Counted from the first letter of the stretch, positions 1 to 34,919 are shown. The stretch is DNA of 64,000 nt from Gymnorhina tibicen (GCA_013399875.1 VXAZ01003425.1:1-64000); one strand, 5' to 3'. Program-made: numbers and translations. Notes: generated by a model from the sequence alone, not told the origin.

Positions 1-22866
<22,866 letters not shown>

Positions 22867-23640
22867 CAAAGACTGACATTTTCTGGACCTTCTTTTAGCC
22901 ATATACAGTAAATTAACACAGTAATTGCCTTACATGACTTGAAAGATACAGACGGGATATTCTATCAGTAGCAGTATTGTTACTTCTTTCCAGGATGCAA
23001 GGTCTATTATCCCAACAGAAGAAAAATATTTTTGTATTTAAAGTTTATGCTGCACTGTGCTGCAAATGCTGTGGCACTTTTTTTTAAGAAATGGAAGATG
23101 TTTACTTTTACAGGGACCTCAACACTGCCCATTTCAGACTGGATCTTACTGTAAAACTCTTCATGTCAAAGTGGTTTGAGGCTGATAATGTTTTAAGTTA
23201 TGTTTGTAAACACTGACCTGTGCTCATACTTCAGGAGGGAATGGGGAGAATATTTTTTTTTTAGTAAAGAACTCTCAAGGACTTTGTTCACTTTCCAAAG
23301 CTATTTGTTTACATTGTACACTGCGACCACCTTGCCGCTTTTCATCACAAGCTTGAATATTTAAATTCTGTACCTATAACTGTAAAATAGCCAGGATTTC
23401 TCCTGTTTGTGATCAGTTACAACGCCTTTTTACAAAACAAACAAATAATAAAAAAAAAAAAGCTAAACACAAATAAATGGCTGTAAATTGTTGTAAATTT
23501 ATTAAATTAGCTTTTCCCCCCCGCCCCGGGCTTTTTTTGACTGTTCCTTTCCCCACCAACTCAGGCCTTCTTGTCACAATTATGAAACAAAATCAGTGTA
23601 CTTATATGTTTCAATAAAAGATTTTGATGGAGTCACTGCT
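22867..23640 (+). promoter_or_regulatory. CHD1: CHD1 3' UTR with candidate poly(A) signals
   Basis: AT-rich sequence directly after the stop. AATAAA hexamers lie at 23447-23452, 23472-23477 and 23613-23618. The last is followed by a T-rich stretch. The true end could lie further downstream; only transcript data would settle which signal is used. Confidence 0.6.
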
Positions 23641-26600
23641 CAGAATGTAAAAATGGGGAAAGGGAACATTTTATTCCATTTAGTGCTCCCTTTTTTGGAT
23701 ACTTCAGATACATGTTTTGGTTTGTGAGTTTTGGGTTTGATTTTTTTGGTTTGGATCTTTTTTCCCTATTAAATTATCAGTGTTGTGATTGTTTGTAATG
23801 AAATAGTAAGATATATCCAGCTAAACTGTGCTCTGGAAAGGTTTTCAGGTGCATTGGTTTTAAAGGGGGAGCATCAAATACCTGAACACTTCAGTATCAA
23901 AATCAATCAAAATTAACTGTAAATTCATATGTTCCCTCTTCAACATGGGCAATAATGTCAAATGTGCTATGCAGGTAGTTAATATTTTAGAAGATTTGAA
24001 TTATGAATTTATTGACAGAATTGTTACAATGCACACTGATTGTACATAGATAACCTCTATCTGACAAATTAAATTTAAACTAAAAGGACATGTGGGTCTT
24101 GTAGTTTTCTGCTGTGTTTGTCTATACAGTGTTACTTTTCCCCAGGTTTACCCATAAAGACATTAAAAGTACTCAATTTTAATCCTGGTGATAACTAGAG
24201 AAGGTACCTAGCCTGGCGTCATGTGGCAGGAGCTCTATCTGCTGCTCCAGTTTTTCTGTGCTCCTGCAATGTTGAGTATTTTTTCCAGTTAAGCAGGTTT
24301 ATATGAAAGCATTACCATAGAACCACGCTCTGTCCACAGAGTATCTCTAAGGCTCTTAACATAGGCACAGTTGCTGCACATTAAGTATTAAGCTCATATA
24401 GTGTAGGCTGGGACTTGGTTACTTAATGCTGCTTCATTTCTTAACTTTTCATCTTGACAGGATCTGAGGGGTTTGAGTGGTTCTGCTTTCAAGCTTGATT
24501 GTTGAACAGTGTTCAGGCAGCAAAGTCTGATAAGGTTGTGCCATGTGTATCATGCACCTTCCACTTCCAAGGGTGAAAACCTAAAAGTTGGAACATCTCC
24601 AGCCACGGACACAATTCTTTCTGGTCGGGAAGCATACAGATGCATCCTAGAACATAGACAGGGCATTCCCACAGAGCCTAGTTTGCCATCAGTGTGGCTG
24701 TGATACAGCACTGTGGCCTCACATGACATAGTTGGTCTGTGCATTTTCACCGAAGGTACCTCAGGTATCTGAATCACTTGGTGGCTTTGATGATGTGGAT
24801 CTCTGGGAATTAGTCTGTACTTATGTTTTGTAACTCTAACTTTTACTCAGTCATATTTACAGATGAACACATCACATTTACAATAGTTTATTTTTTTCCC
24901 CTCTGGTTTCCATGATGTTGTAAGTATTTGAAGTTTGATGTTGGAAATTACCTTTACTGCTGGTGAGGCCTGTTATGGTGTATCTTACTTTTCAATACCA
25001 TATCCTCTGCAAATGAGATATTTATCATTCATTCTTTGTGTAGATTTGATCCTTCCTTTGCTCATTTGTAATGAAAGGTTTCCAAGGAGTGTGTCCAATT
25101 CTGAAGCATCCATCAGATACTAACGTTACCTGTTTGTCAAAGGTTTTGGCATGTAAGAATCCTGAGGACTGCAAGAGAAGTCCTCATACGGCTATTGATA
25201 AAGGGTTAGGCATTCCATCTACCATGCATGGAAGTCTAAGACTTCCATCCTAATCCTGTTTTGTATTTCTAGTCTGCCATTCCCAGTACTACCCAAAAAG
25301 AGTAGACTGTTGTTAAGTATGAAAAAGCAGATTAAGAACCATATTACTGCTCTTAAAGTTTTAAGGGCAGAGAAATGCATATTCTGGTTGCTATTAGTTG
25401 TCAGGGGTGATGACGTGATCATCATTTACCTGCTCACAGTTGCTCTGTGTTTCCCCCCATTTTGATCATGCAGATGTTACGGTGTCTGAGCAGCATTCAG
25501 ACAGCTGCTGGTTTCTGAGAGCCTGTCACCACAGGACCAATCAACAGAATTTGCAAAAGACTCGGGCACCAAGCACTGAAGGATGCCAGTTCCTGCGGTG
25601 GTAACATGATACCCAGGAAGGTAGCCTGACCTCCCTTTAAGACACCAACTCCCTAGGATGAATATCTGGGATGCCTTTTAGAAGCTTGATTGGCTTGTTT
25701 TGTCCCTGTGTGATAGTTTGTAATCCACAAACGTACTTTGTCAGTTTCACAGCCTTAATTGTGTAGCTGCAGGGCTCCACTTACAATATAAAATCCCAGG
25801 GCAGTATTCTGGTAGTAAAGCAGTTTTAAGGAGCTGTTTCTATCTCCAATGTTATGCTTAGTGTTATGTTCAGTGACAATAGCTCTTTTTGGTGGGAAAT
25901 TAACTCACCATTACTTAGGAATTACACAGAAATAAATGTAGACAATTTCTTGTTTCTGTTAGAGAGTACATCAGTACTAACATCAGTAATACTTGGTATG
26001 AGTTACCCACTTGTACCAAACAAGGTTTGTTTTATTGAACTATGTTGGGACAGGTATGTCGTGCTGTCACTTTATGTCTTCATTCTTCCAACAGACTAGT
26101 GTGGCTGCACCTGAAATTTCAGTTTTGTTCTTAAAATTTTATGCTGAAGCTTTTTTTTGTGAAACAGTCTGAAAGCAGTAGCTAAGGAATATAGTTGTGT
26201 GGGATGCTGATAGGAGCATAATGAAGAGGAGGTTCATGAGATTCATTGTTTGTTTCTTAAGCTCTTTATCTTCCTCTGTATTCCAATTACTTATCTTAAG
26301 ATATAAGTTGAGACACCTGAATAACAGCAAGTACCTTCTGGTCCACCTATCCTTAAACTCTCATGGTGTATTTGGATATGGCCAACACAAAACCAGTATT
26401 TCTAGCATGTATTTTCCAAGTCCGTAGCCCTACCAATTTATTGGTAGTTATTTTATTTTTTGTATTTTCAAAGCTTTTAACAAGTGAAAAATTGCTTTGG
26501 AGTAAATAATGAAATTTAATGATGATTGTTGATTTGCATAAAGATGTAAGAATTGCTGTTGTCCTGTTTAAAACAACTTTCTGAACCTTGCATAACAAAA

Positions 26601-28267
26601 TAATTTGGCTTTTTAAATTATTAATTATTTTAAATTATTTGTACCATCTTCATAAACCTATTCAAAAACTACTCTTGAGACTGAGACATTACCATGGTTG
26701 ATCCCATGTTTGCACTAACAAAAAGAAGGGCATTGCTGGAAGGCTGACTGTCTCAGCTGTGCATAGGGTGCCTGTGAGAGAGTCAGGTGTGTATTTCTTG
26801 GATGCCAGATAGGTAACTGTGAAGGAAATAGTGCCCCAGGGTGTTGCAAGTCGCTCTGATGCCTGGTATTCAAACCTGAAGTGTCCAAACCCAGCCTGGT
26901 AGTGAGTGCACTTGTTTTCACAACCCAAATTCCCACCCCACACCTTCACCCTCAGTGTTTCTTGAATACTTTGAAAATCACTGCTGCAAGACTTTTGAGA
27001 TATTTTAGCATATAAACTTTCAATCTATATTGAGTTCATGCACTAGTGCTGAGGCCCAAAGAACACACTTGGACATTACATACTATTTATTTGACACAGG
27101 TTTTTCATCAGGCAAGTCTGTCTTCTCTGAAAAGAAAGATCCAGAAATCATGGCAGAAAATCATGTGACACTGATCACCTGAGGGGAAGTAATCAGAGAG
27201 GTTTTATTACTGCAGTACTCTTAGACCTCCATTGCCTTTTATTTGCAGTAGAGTTAGTATTTGCTGAAGTAACTGAAGCATTTGGAAAGTAATCTCACTC
27301 ATCACTTAAAATTAGCTACTGGATTTGGTTTTCCCTAATTCTAGCATTGCTAAGTGGCTACCTGCAGTCTATTGATCAAACGACACTTCGACATTCCTTT
27401 TAATCACTGAGGAGCACACAGAGAACTTCAAAGCTCTGATTTTTGTAAGCATACTAGCTTATCACTCTTTTCCAGTCTAGGAACTGTGAAATGTAGTTTG
27501 ATGACTGAGCAACACATATCCGTAATAAAGCTGTTACAGGTCCACAGCCTTAAATACCCTTTAGTCCTTTTGTGTGGAACTAACTGTTCCATCTCTTTTT
27601 GGTACTGCTTGCAAAGAAGTTGTTAATATGAGAGACAGCTTTACAGCTTTCTAGTTTAAATTTTAACTAAATTTCACTTGGGACAGTTGATGATACTCTT
27701 CCTGTAATGAAATCTGCAGGTGAATTCCCTAGCCAGAAAACAGTAAGCAGGAGGTCAGTTTTGAAAGATCTAGAATACAAAATTGCAATTCTACCTCATG
27801 GAACTCTTATTAAAGCTATAAAATCTGGATGAGTAAGGTCTAACTCAGTCTTTTTCTTGTCAAGAAAGTAAACAAGGATGGAGAATTACTTCCCAAGATT
27901 CTAAGGGTTCAATAAGTCATGTCAAATTCCAAGTAGGAAGAGTTAGGTTGGAGTTATTCATTAACCATAATGCTGGAGGGAAACATGCACAGGAAAGAGA
28001 CACCCCATGAGCTTTAATGAAAAAGAAAAAGCACACAAAGCACAGCACTTTCTAGTTTGGTGTTTTGAAACTGTATTCTTTCTTTCAAATGCCTCTGCTA
28101 GTGACTGAAGAGAGGTGAGCTACCACAACAGATCACCTTCCAGTATGTTCTGGACAAGTTTTTAAAATACAGCTTCCATCTGTTATGTTACCTTTGACAG
28201 TGTAGCTTTCCTCCTTGTTTTAATTAAGTTAATTCATTGTAAGATGAAAAGACATTATCTTTGGGAT
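23641..28267. other. CHD1-RGMB intergenic DNA, proximal part
   Basis: 4.6 kb directly past the last CHD1 poly(A) candidate. No exon, RNA gene or clear mobile element recognised. It may include a longer CHD1 3' UTR form. Short ORFs show no family likeness. Confidence 0.5.
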
Positions 28268-28830
28268 AAATGTGTTATAGATGATCCATAATAAGTTTCA
28301 GAGCCAATCAGTCAAAGTAGACATGTATTTATTGAGCAAAACAAGCAAACAGCACTGGGTGGCCGGGGAGTCTCTGCTCCACCAACGGCGTGCAAAACTT
28401 GTGGACTTTTTCAGTCTTTTAAAGAAATATTCCCTGGAAGACATGGCAGAGCTGCCCCTATGGTTTTTTTGTGTATTTTTCCACTGCGTCTGCGCTCACT
28501 GTTGTTAGGCAGTCATTTTCTTTCCTTTGGCAGTCGAAGATGTGAAGTAAGGGGTGGTGTTGCAAAATTCTCCTTGTTATCTCTTCCTGGTTCCTATCAT
28601 TGTGAAAGCGTGGCAGATGCTTGCAGTCTGGTTTCTAGCTAAGTTAGTAAATTGTTCTGCAAGTTACACACAATTTAAAGCTAAGCAAATTGTTTTAAAA
28701 GTTACATATTTAAAAGCTAAGGAAATTGTTTTGCAAGTTACATACTATGTAAGAACTAAGCAAATTGTTCTGCAAGATGCAGTCAATCAGTTACAGACAA
28801 GTCAAAGTTCGTTTTGTCTTTGGACTCTTC
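28268..28830 (-). mobile_element. ERV LTR, minus strand
   Basis: Read on the - strand it has a U3 with four 36-42 bp repeats (28781-28640), a poly(A) signal AATAAA at 28333-28328, and a U5-like end near 28268. The ends are approximate: a TG start near 28796 or further right, and a CA end near 28268 or 28281. Retroviral-like sequence follows on its 5' side (28.8-29.75 kb), so this is probably the 3' LTR of a decayed minus-strand ERV. Confidence 0.65.
28640..28781 (-). repeat. Tandem U3 repeats, about 4 units of 36-42 bp
   Basis: On the + strand each unit begins TAAG or TAAGCAAATTGTT and contains AAATTGTTYTGCAAGTTAC or a variant. Starts are near 28640, 28682, 28718 and 28757. The position inside the LTR suggests enhancer repeats; TTGCAA-like cores resemble C/EBP half sites (inference). 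Confidence 0.7.
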
Positions 28831-29177
28831 TATTTCCCATTGTTCGGGCATTTTAATGCAGTAATGATGATAACAATATTCGGAGCTCCCACATTTACAA
28901 ATTTTCTTTGAGCATATATTACACAGATTAAAGTCAACAGTTCCATATTCCCTTATAGTGTGTCTCAAATCGCTACCACATTGTTCACAATGGATATCTT
29001 TGGGATGACTGTTGGACCCCCAATTGTCCTCCTTATGATTGTTCCAAATATTGAAGCAGATGGAATCAAATGCATATTTAGCTCACTAATGATAGCTGGG
29101 TAAAGTGATCCTACCACATTTATCCCAGGGATTTTGAAGGCTGTAAAGCAGTGGGGAGGGACAGGTTTTCTGACCAC
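28783..29177 (-). pseudogene. Degraded ERV 3' reading frame with Cys/His-rich segment
   Basis: Two overlapping minus-strand frames just upstream of the minus-strand LTR. One ORF (28968-28783), readable upstream to about 29010, carries an ordered series of C-x2-C, C-x2-C, C-x-C and a C-x4-C-x2-HH-x-C cluster, so it could bind zinc. The other frame (29177-28965) is partly coherent but shifted. I do not recognise the family. The end next to an LTR suggests a 3'-terminal ERV gene that has been frameshifted. Confidence 0.4.
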
Positions 29178-29330
29178 CTATTTTTAAGCTGCCCCTGAGG
29201 CAATTCTACAGGTAAAATGCAGGTTGTCCATGATTATCATTGGAAGTGGCAACATCAGAACAGAACTCGAACCCTTTTTAGTGAGTTCTGGTCCAAATCC
29301 AACCAAACAGCTTGGGGATGTAACTGTAAA

Positions 29331-29340
29331 TGTAAAAAAA

Positions 29341-29376
<36 letters not shown>

Positions 29377-29377
29377 N

Positions 29378-29410
<33 letters not shown>

Positions 29411-29436
29411 AAAAAGGTAAAAAAAAAAAGTAAAAC
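29331..29436. repeat. Poly(A) low-complexity tract with an N at 29377
   Basis: About 100 nt of A with scattered TG, GG and GT interruptions and one N. Poly-Lys or poly-Phe ORFs over it are not genes. Probably a poorly assembled homopolymer. Confidence 0.9.
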
Positions 29437-29772
29437 AAAAAAAGCCCCATTTAGGGGCTTCGAAATTCATAAATTGTGACCCTTATGATGGGGCAACTAT
29501 TGTTGGAGGACCGTTAGGCCCAGGAAACAAGCTGTATTTTGCGCACCAATAGATGACAAAAGGTGGGAAGACCCCTGTGCCAATGGAATGAGGGCCTTGA
29601 AAGGACATTAGTGGATTTTTGGCCAACATGCTTATCCCAAGCGTTGGGGTTTTGGGAGTTCCTTTCTTTTGTTCTTTTCTTTTCCTCTTGAAGAATTTTT
29701 CCCCATGCTGGGGTATCATTGCTGGGTGCTTAAGAGAGACAAAAGGCCTGGCCACAGGGGGAGGGGCCTATC
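29437..29772 (-). pseudogene. Probable ERV internal remnant, minus strand
   Basis: A minus-strand open frame (29755-29483) lies in the same orientation as the Cys/His-rich remnant and LTR at 28.3-29.2 kb. No retroviral motif is firmly recognised. It is attributed to the same element by position only. Confidence 0.3.
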
Positions 29773-30041
29773 TGTCCTCTTTTACTTGGGTTTTTTTTTC
29801 AGGCGGGGGCAGGGATGCCATGAGATTTGAACTGAGAAAAAGGGTTTGGGTACAGTGCCTAGTGTTCTTAGTTCTCTCTGCATTCAGAGGGGAGAGAAGC
29901 TGCAGGCACTATGGGGGGAGTTCATCACTGCTGCAGAGTTCTGCCTTCTGCTACCTTCTTTCTACCGTGAGTGGGGGCTCTGCTTGCTGGAGCAGCCGCT
30001 GTGCTGGGACCCTATTTTTAACACCCTACCTCACTAAAAAA

Positions 30042-30117
30042 NNNNNNNNNNNNNNNNNNNNNNNNNNNNNNNNNNNNNNNNNNNNNNNNNNNNNNNNNNN
30101 NNNNNNNNNNNNNNNNN
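30042..30117. other. Assembly gap (76 N)
   Basis: Run of N inside an LTR. The sequence on either side continues the same element, so the gap is probably short in reality. Confidence 0.98.
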
Positions 30118-30319
30118 GTGCTCCCCAAGCTCGCTCCGGAGCGCCCCCTGCAGCCACGGGGGAACCATCGCACCCGCCCTGCCCAGTGGGAGCTGCCAGC
30201 GCCCCTGCCGGCCGTGAGCGTCACTGCACCCAAGGGGAAAGTGCCTGATGGCCAAGAAGGTGTCACTGGGTTCTGCTTCTGTTTGTTGTTACTGACATAA
30301 TTATTGTTGTTTTGTTTGC

Positions 30320-30409
30320 CTTGCTCTCTCTCTCTCTCTATATATATATGTGTGTGTGTATGTGTTTGTGTGTATATATGTATATATTTATATATATATA
30401 TATATATTA
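30320..30409. repeat. Compound (CT)n(TA)n(TG)n microsatellite
   Basis: Alternating CT, TA, TG and TA dinucleotide runs inside the LTR. Likely polymorphic. Confidence 0.9.
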
Positions 30410-30619
30410 GTAAAGAACTGTTATTCCTATTCCTCATATCTTTGCCTGAAAGCCCCTTAATTTCAAAATTATAATAATTCAGAGGGAAGGGGTTGTATTT
30501 TCCATTCCAAAGGAGGCTCCTGCCTTCCTTAGTAGACACCTGTCTTTCAAATCAAGACACCAAGTTACCTCCAAACTGGTCAGGGATATGCTATATATCT
30601 TATATTAGACTGTTGTTCT

Positions 30620-31634
30620 TTTTTTGCTACCAGAAGTTCAGGGAAATCTGTTAGGAATCAAACCATATGATGATTTAATTATAGAAAAGCAGTCAATCCC
30701 TGGTTGGAGGGAGGGCCTAAAAGCGGGGAAAAGACGAATGGCCACCAGAATGGATCACACAACACTATGGATCAGCCACTTGGAATCCTAACAAGTGCCG
30801 GAGAACCCATTTAGAATTTCAATTGCATAATTAGATTACAAGCTGTCTTTGAAATAATAACCAACCAGACAGCTACAGTTCTTGACCTTCTTGCTGATCA
30901 ATCCACTTAGATGAGGAATGTGATATATCAACATCAAATGGTATTAGATTATCTATTAGCAGAAGAAGGGAGAGCTTGTGGAAAGATAAATGACTCAAAC
31001 TGCTGTTTGCAAATAGATGATGACAGAAAACTGGTAAAACAGATAGCAAAGAAAATAAGAAAATGATCTCATGTACCAGCCCAAACATGGAAAGGATGGG
31101 AGCGGGACATGTTTTTGTGGTTAGCTGGTGAACTATGGGTTAAATAAACGCTGTTTTTCCTCTTAGGTGCTACAACTCTAATCTTTTTACCGTGCATGAT
31201 ACCTTGTTTAGTGCACGTCATTCAGCATGTGATCAAAGGGATGCAGGTGGTAGCCATGCCTACTGATCCAGCAAATGCTAAAGCAGGACAGAAAATGATG
31301 TCACTGTGAATAACTGCAAAACCAAAGAAGACCCAGGACGAAAAGATTCAATCAGTGACAATTAAGGTTTGTAAAGACAATTATTGAGAAAATAAAAGGA
31401 GGAGGGATTGAAAGGACTTTACAAACAGACCGTGTGAATCTGCTTGTAGATAAAGCTAGGAGCTTAGACATAGTGAAGTAACCGAAGAAAGAAACTATCA
31501 GTTCTAGAAGATATTACTAATCAACATGGACTGTTGCTCAGCCAAGGCTGTGTTAAATTCCTGAACTTAGAGAAAAGAACAAAGACATAATCGAATTATG
31601 AATAGTGCTTTGTTATAAAAGAAAAAAAAGGGGG
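30620..31634 (+). pseudogene. ERV env (transmembrane) remnant, plus strand
   Basis: Degenerate coding sequence with stops and shifts. Around 30850-31040 a translated stretch shows a heptad-like region, then a C-x7-CC cluster and LQIDD, as in class I retroviral TM envelope proteins. A hydrophobic Leu/Cys-rich stretch follows at about 31166-31240. A purine run ending GGGGG at 31622-31634 looks like the polypurine tract. An in-frame TAG near 30909 and later stops show it is dead. An old endogenous copy. Confidence 0.65.
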
Positions 31635-31880
31635 TGCATATTAGAGAGGGGCATAGAGTAGGTGATTTGAGGAGACTGTATCTTCTGAGTACCTTGCCAA
31701 TGGGGAAGGAAGAGGGTGATGTGGCCAGGAACATAGGATAATAAGGGGGTTGCTTTCCCCAACTATTTTAGAGACCCCAGAGGAAATGCCCTGTAGCCTC
31801 TCCCTTTATTCAAATAAAGTTACAGGACTCCTCTATCTCCTTCTTGGACATAAACCTCTGGCACTGAATTTTTCCACACA
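31635..31880 (+). mobile_element. ERV 3' LTR, plus strand, about 246 bp
   Basis: Begins TGCATATTAG right after the polypurine run and ends TTTTTCCACACA. AATAAA at 31813-31818 is followed by an R/U5-like CTCCTCTATCTCC. It belongs with the env remnant just upstream. The matching 5' LTR and gag-pol are not seen. Confidence 0.7.
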
Positions 31881-33668
31881 GTTTCCCCTTTAAGACTACA
31901 TGACTTTGAAAGCTTGATGCCTTTATGGTTAAAAGAAACGTACTTAAAAATGTCTGCATGACAAGACATATGTAAAAAATACTGATTTCTATAAACTTGC
32001 TAGCAATGGTCAGTAATGTCAAAGAATACAGCACCCTGAAATATTTTAATATGGTTGACTTCTTTTCCCAGAGCACTGTTAATGTTCAAGTATTTATTAA
32101 TGTTAAATACGTAATAATTAACCATAAGATTCTTTGTATTAATTTTCAGCTTTGTGAATAGTAAAATTTTTGTGCTTCCTACGGTCTGTGTATTTCTCTT
32201 GAACCTAATTCAGATGTAAAATATGTATGTTAGCTGTATTTTGAGCTCCAGTATGTAGCAACCTTCTTGCAATGAATCCCCAAACCAAAACTTAGAGAAG
32301 TAGATGGTTGGTACAATTAGTTTCAGGTCTTTCCAGACTGTGAAGTGAGCCCTGTTTTGTTTTCCCACCAAAAGAAGAATCAGATTCTAAAATGACTACA
32401 GCACAAATATAAGGGTATTCATGGCTATTGCTGATGTAATTTATTGATTGAAATTAGTATTTCAGGTAAAGTTTACAGCATCAGAAAGAGGGACAAGAAC
32501 AGAAGAACAAATCATCACACAGTCTAAGAAAAGACCTTTAGAACTGAAGTTGCAGCTGGTAGATAAAAGAAAGTGAAGCTTTCATCATGTGTTTGGATAA
32601 TACCATGATAGGATTGCCAGACTCTCAGGGGGCATGAGCAACGGCAAAGCAGACAAAGAGCAAAGGAGAGTATTTCCAGCAATCCACTGATCTTAAATAC
32701 AGTCCAGAGCAGTCCTGTGAGTCTTGTTAACCTGTGTCTCTGATCTTGTCTAATCATTTCTCCTGACAGCAACAAGGATGCATCAGCTTGTCTGTGTCAG
32801 CCTGAACTGCTGCTGCACTTGAGGGCACAGGCAGAGTCTGTGCACACATGGAGGTGTGGGAAGTGAAGGGGGCAAAGACTGGAGGGTGTTCTGCCCCTGC
32901 AGATCTGTACCTACAAAAGATTCAGTGCCCTGACAGCAGATGAGGGGCTGGGACATCCCCCCACCTGGCAGCCTCTGAGTCCCCCCAAGAGCAGCTAGGA
33001 GAGGTGGCAAATGACAGTGGAACTCCTGTGGAGAGGCACAGGTCCCCCTCCTGCTACCCTACCTGGCCTGGATCAGGATAAAGGAGATGTGCTGCTTCAC
33101 AGGGGTTCTATGGGAAGGCTGACAAGGCTTCTCTAGTTCTTGGCCAGTTCAAGCACCAGCCATACGGCCAGATGTTCCAATCCCTTAGGATGAGGAGAGG
33201 TGAGTTTTGCTTTGATCCACAACTGAGGAAAGGAATTAGGTTCTAGACATACCTGAAAGTGAGATTAAAACACAAATGAGGTTAGATGTTGGGATCCAAA
33301 GCAATAACTCACTTATTTTTCATGAAGGAAGAAGGAGAGAAAGGAAATAGAAAAATAGGAAATTTCCAAGAATAATTATGAAAACCACAGGAAAGGGGTT
33401 ATCAGGGGTCCAGCACTGGCTTATAGAGTGCATGGGGAAGATCTCGACTGGGCATGATGGGTCTTTCCCTGGTGAAGTACGTCTGAGAGCTGGCCAGTGA
33501 TCCAGCAAGGGAGCAGAGCCAGGCAGCCAGACCAGCAGGGTAAGCTGTCACAAACAGCTTTGTAGGAGTAGCCAGGACAGTGAAGAACAGCAAAGACTCC
33601 GGCACTTTTTGAGTTTTTAGATATGGGGACAGGCTGGCTACATCCATCATGACTTTGTTGTAAATGAC
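31881..33668. other. Intergenic DNA
   Basis: No gene, LTR or CR1 recognised. Moderately GC-rich around 32.75-33.2 kb. Short ORFs have no visible domain. Confidence 0.5.
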
Positions 33669-34316
33669 TGTGGGAGGTTGACTTTTGTAGTCCTCTGTTA
33701 CCAGAGTTTCCTTCTGCTAATTGTTCATTAAAAGAGTTAATGGTTAATTAGTTTAAGATACTGTTAAGCCTGTTGAATGGTTAAGGGGGTCTTATTACCT
33801 GGGATACTATTAAAAACCGTTTGTGTGATTAACTGGGAAATGAGGCTGACTAGTTTAGGTTTGTGTTAAGTATTAGTAATAGGCCTGGAGCTGATTGACA
33901 AGAAATGGAAAAGGGAATCTTCTAGAAGAAGGGGTGTCAACTGGGATTAGCATAGGGGGATAACTCAAGGGCCCGGATTGGACCAGATCTTCACCAATCA
34001 CTCGATGCTCCTACATCAGCCATTTGAATGAACCAATCACCTGAACCATGAGCCAACAGACACCAATCAAATTGTCTCCAAGGGAAGGACACTAGAGGGG
34101 TGTGTGTGGGGGGGTGGTGGTCCCAGGAGGAGTATAAAAAGTGGCTCTCGTAGCGCTCTTGATCTCTGACCAATCAATCCTGGTCAGGCACGTGGTATGG
34201 CTTGGGTCCTCCTCCCTGGGAATAGGCTAGCCAGCTGCTAGGAACCTCAATCGCTTCACTGTTGTTGTTTTTAATAAACCTGCTTAGTGAGAAATTGGTT
34301 TTTTACCTTTATTTCA
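33669..34316 (+). mobile_element. Probable solo LTR, plus strand, about 650 bp
   Basis: Starts TGTGGGAGGTTGACTTTTG, ends TTACCTTTATTTCA. Has CCAAT motifs at 33990-34070, a TATA box (TATAAAA at 34133-34139) and AATAAA at 34273-34278, the layout of an LTR promoter and poly(A) site. No second copy is nearby and no clear target duplication is seen. Confidence 0.7.
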
Positions 34317-34456
34317 ACTTTATTTGCTCCCTTGAAGTTGGCTGGTTCCTTGGTACCCACGAGAAGTTCACCTGATGTTTCAAAGTTTATTACTTGCTCT
34401 GCTGCTGTATCAACTACAAGCTCTTTTAATGACTTGAAACAGCGTGCACTCATTTT
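34307..34456 (-). other. Exon-like open segment of unknown origin
   Basis: 150 bp, phase 0-0, between TTTTAG and GTAAAA on the - strand, encoding 50 residues (MSARCFKSLKELVVDTAAEQ onward) with no stop. It overlaps the inner edge of the plus-strand LTR by about 10 bp. I do not recognise the protein. It may be a captured exon, a retrocopy piece or chance. Confidence 0.25.
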
Positions 34457-34919
34457 CTAAAATAAAGCAGTTTTCTAAAGTTTTTGTTAGAGGCAGTTCA
34501 ACACTCAACTTTCAAACCTTAATCTTACTAGAGGCAATGGAGAAACATTCCTTACTTTTTACTCATTCTCTACACCAGGGGAGATCTGGAGCAGAGCAAA
34601 AATGAGTGTGTGGCTCTGGTACTGAGGACCAGGGGCACAAGGGCCCAGGAGTGCCACTTCCAGTGAAAGGAGGAGGTTGAGGAGGAGTGGATAGATCATT
34701 TAGGTCAACAACCACTGTTGCAGCTGGTCTCAATTAGAGCTTCAGCTTTTATGACCTCAGGGCCATTTTGAAGATCAAGATGGGTAGTTCGTCTGATGTG
34801 ACTGAGTATGACAAAACAGCTTCTCATGTCTATCAAGTCTGGGCAAGCTGGTGAGGAGAACTTTGAACTAGAAATAGCAAGGGGGGAGATGATGATCCAC
34901 CATGTTAGAGATAAAATAA

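Larger units (their letters stand above)
29773..30559 (+). mobile_element. Avian ERVL-type LTR, plus strand, split by assembly gap
   Basis: The 5' part starts TGTCCTCTTTTACTTGGG and includes TGGAGCAGCCGCTGTGCTGG. After the gap come a GC-rich part, a microsatellite, then TAAAGAACTGTTATTCC, TTGCCTGAAAGCCCC, GGAGGCTCCTGCCTTCC and the end AATCAAGACA. This order fits LTRs common in bird ERVL elements as I remember them. No target-site duplication is visible. Confidence 0.7.

Noticed and set aside
29619..30248. 209-aa ORF (and the reverse 173-aa ORF) across the N gap
   Set aside because: Joined only through Ns; sequence is LTR.
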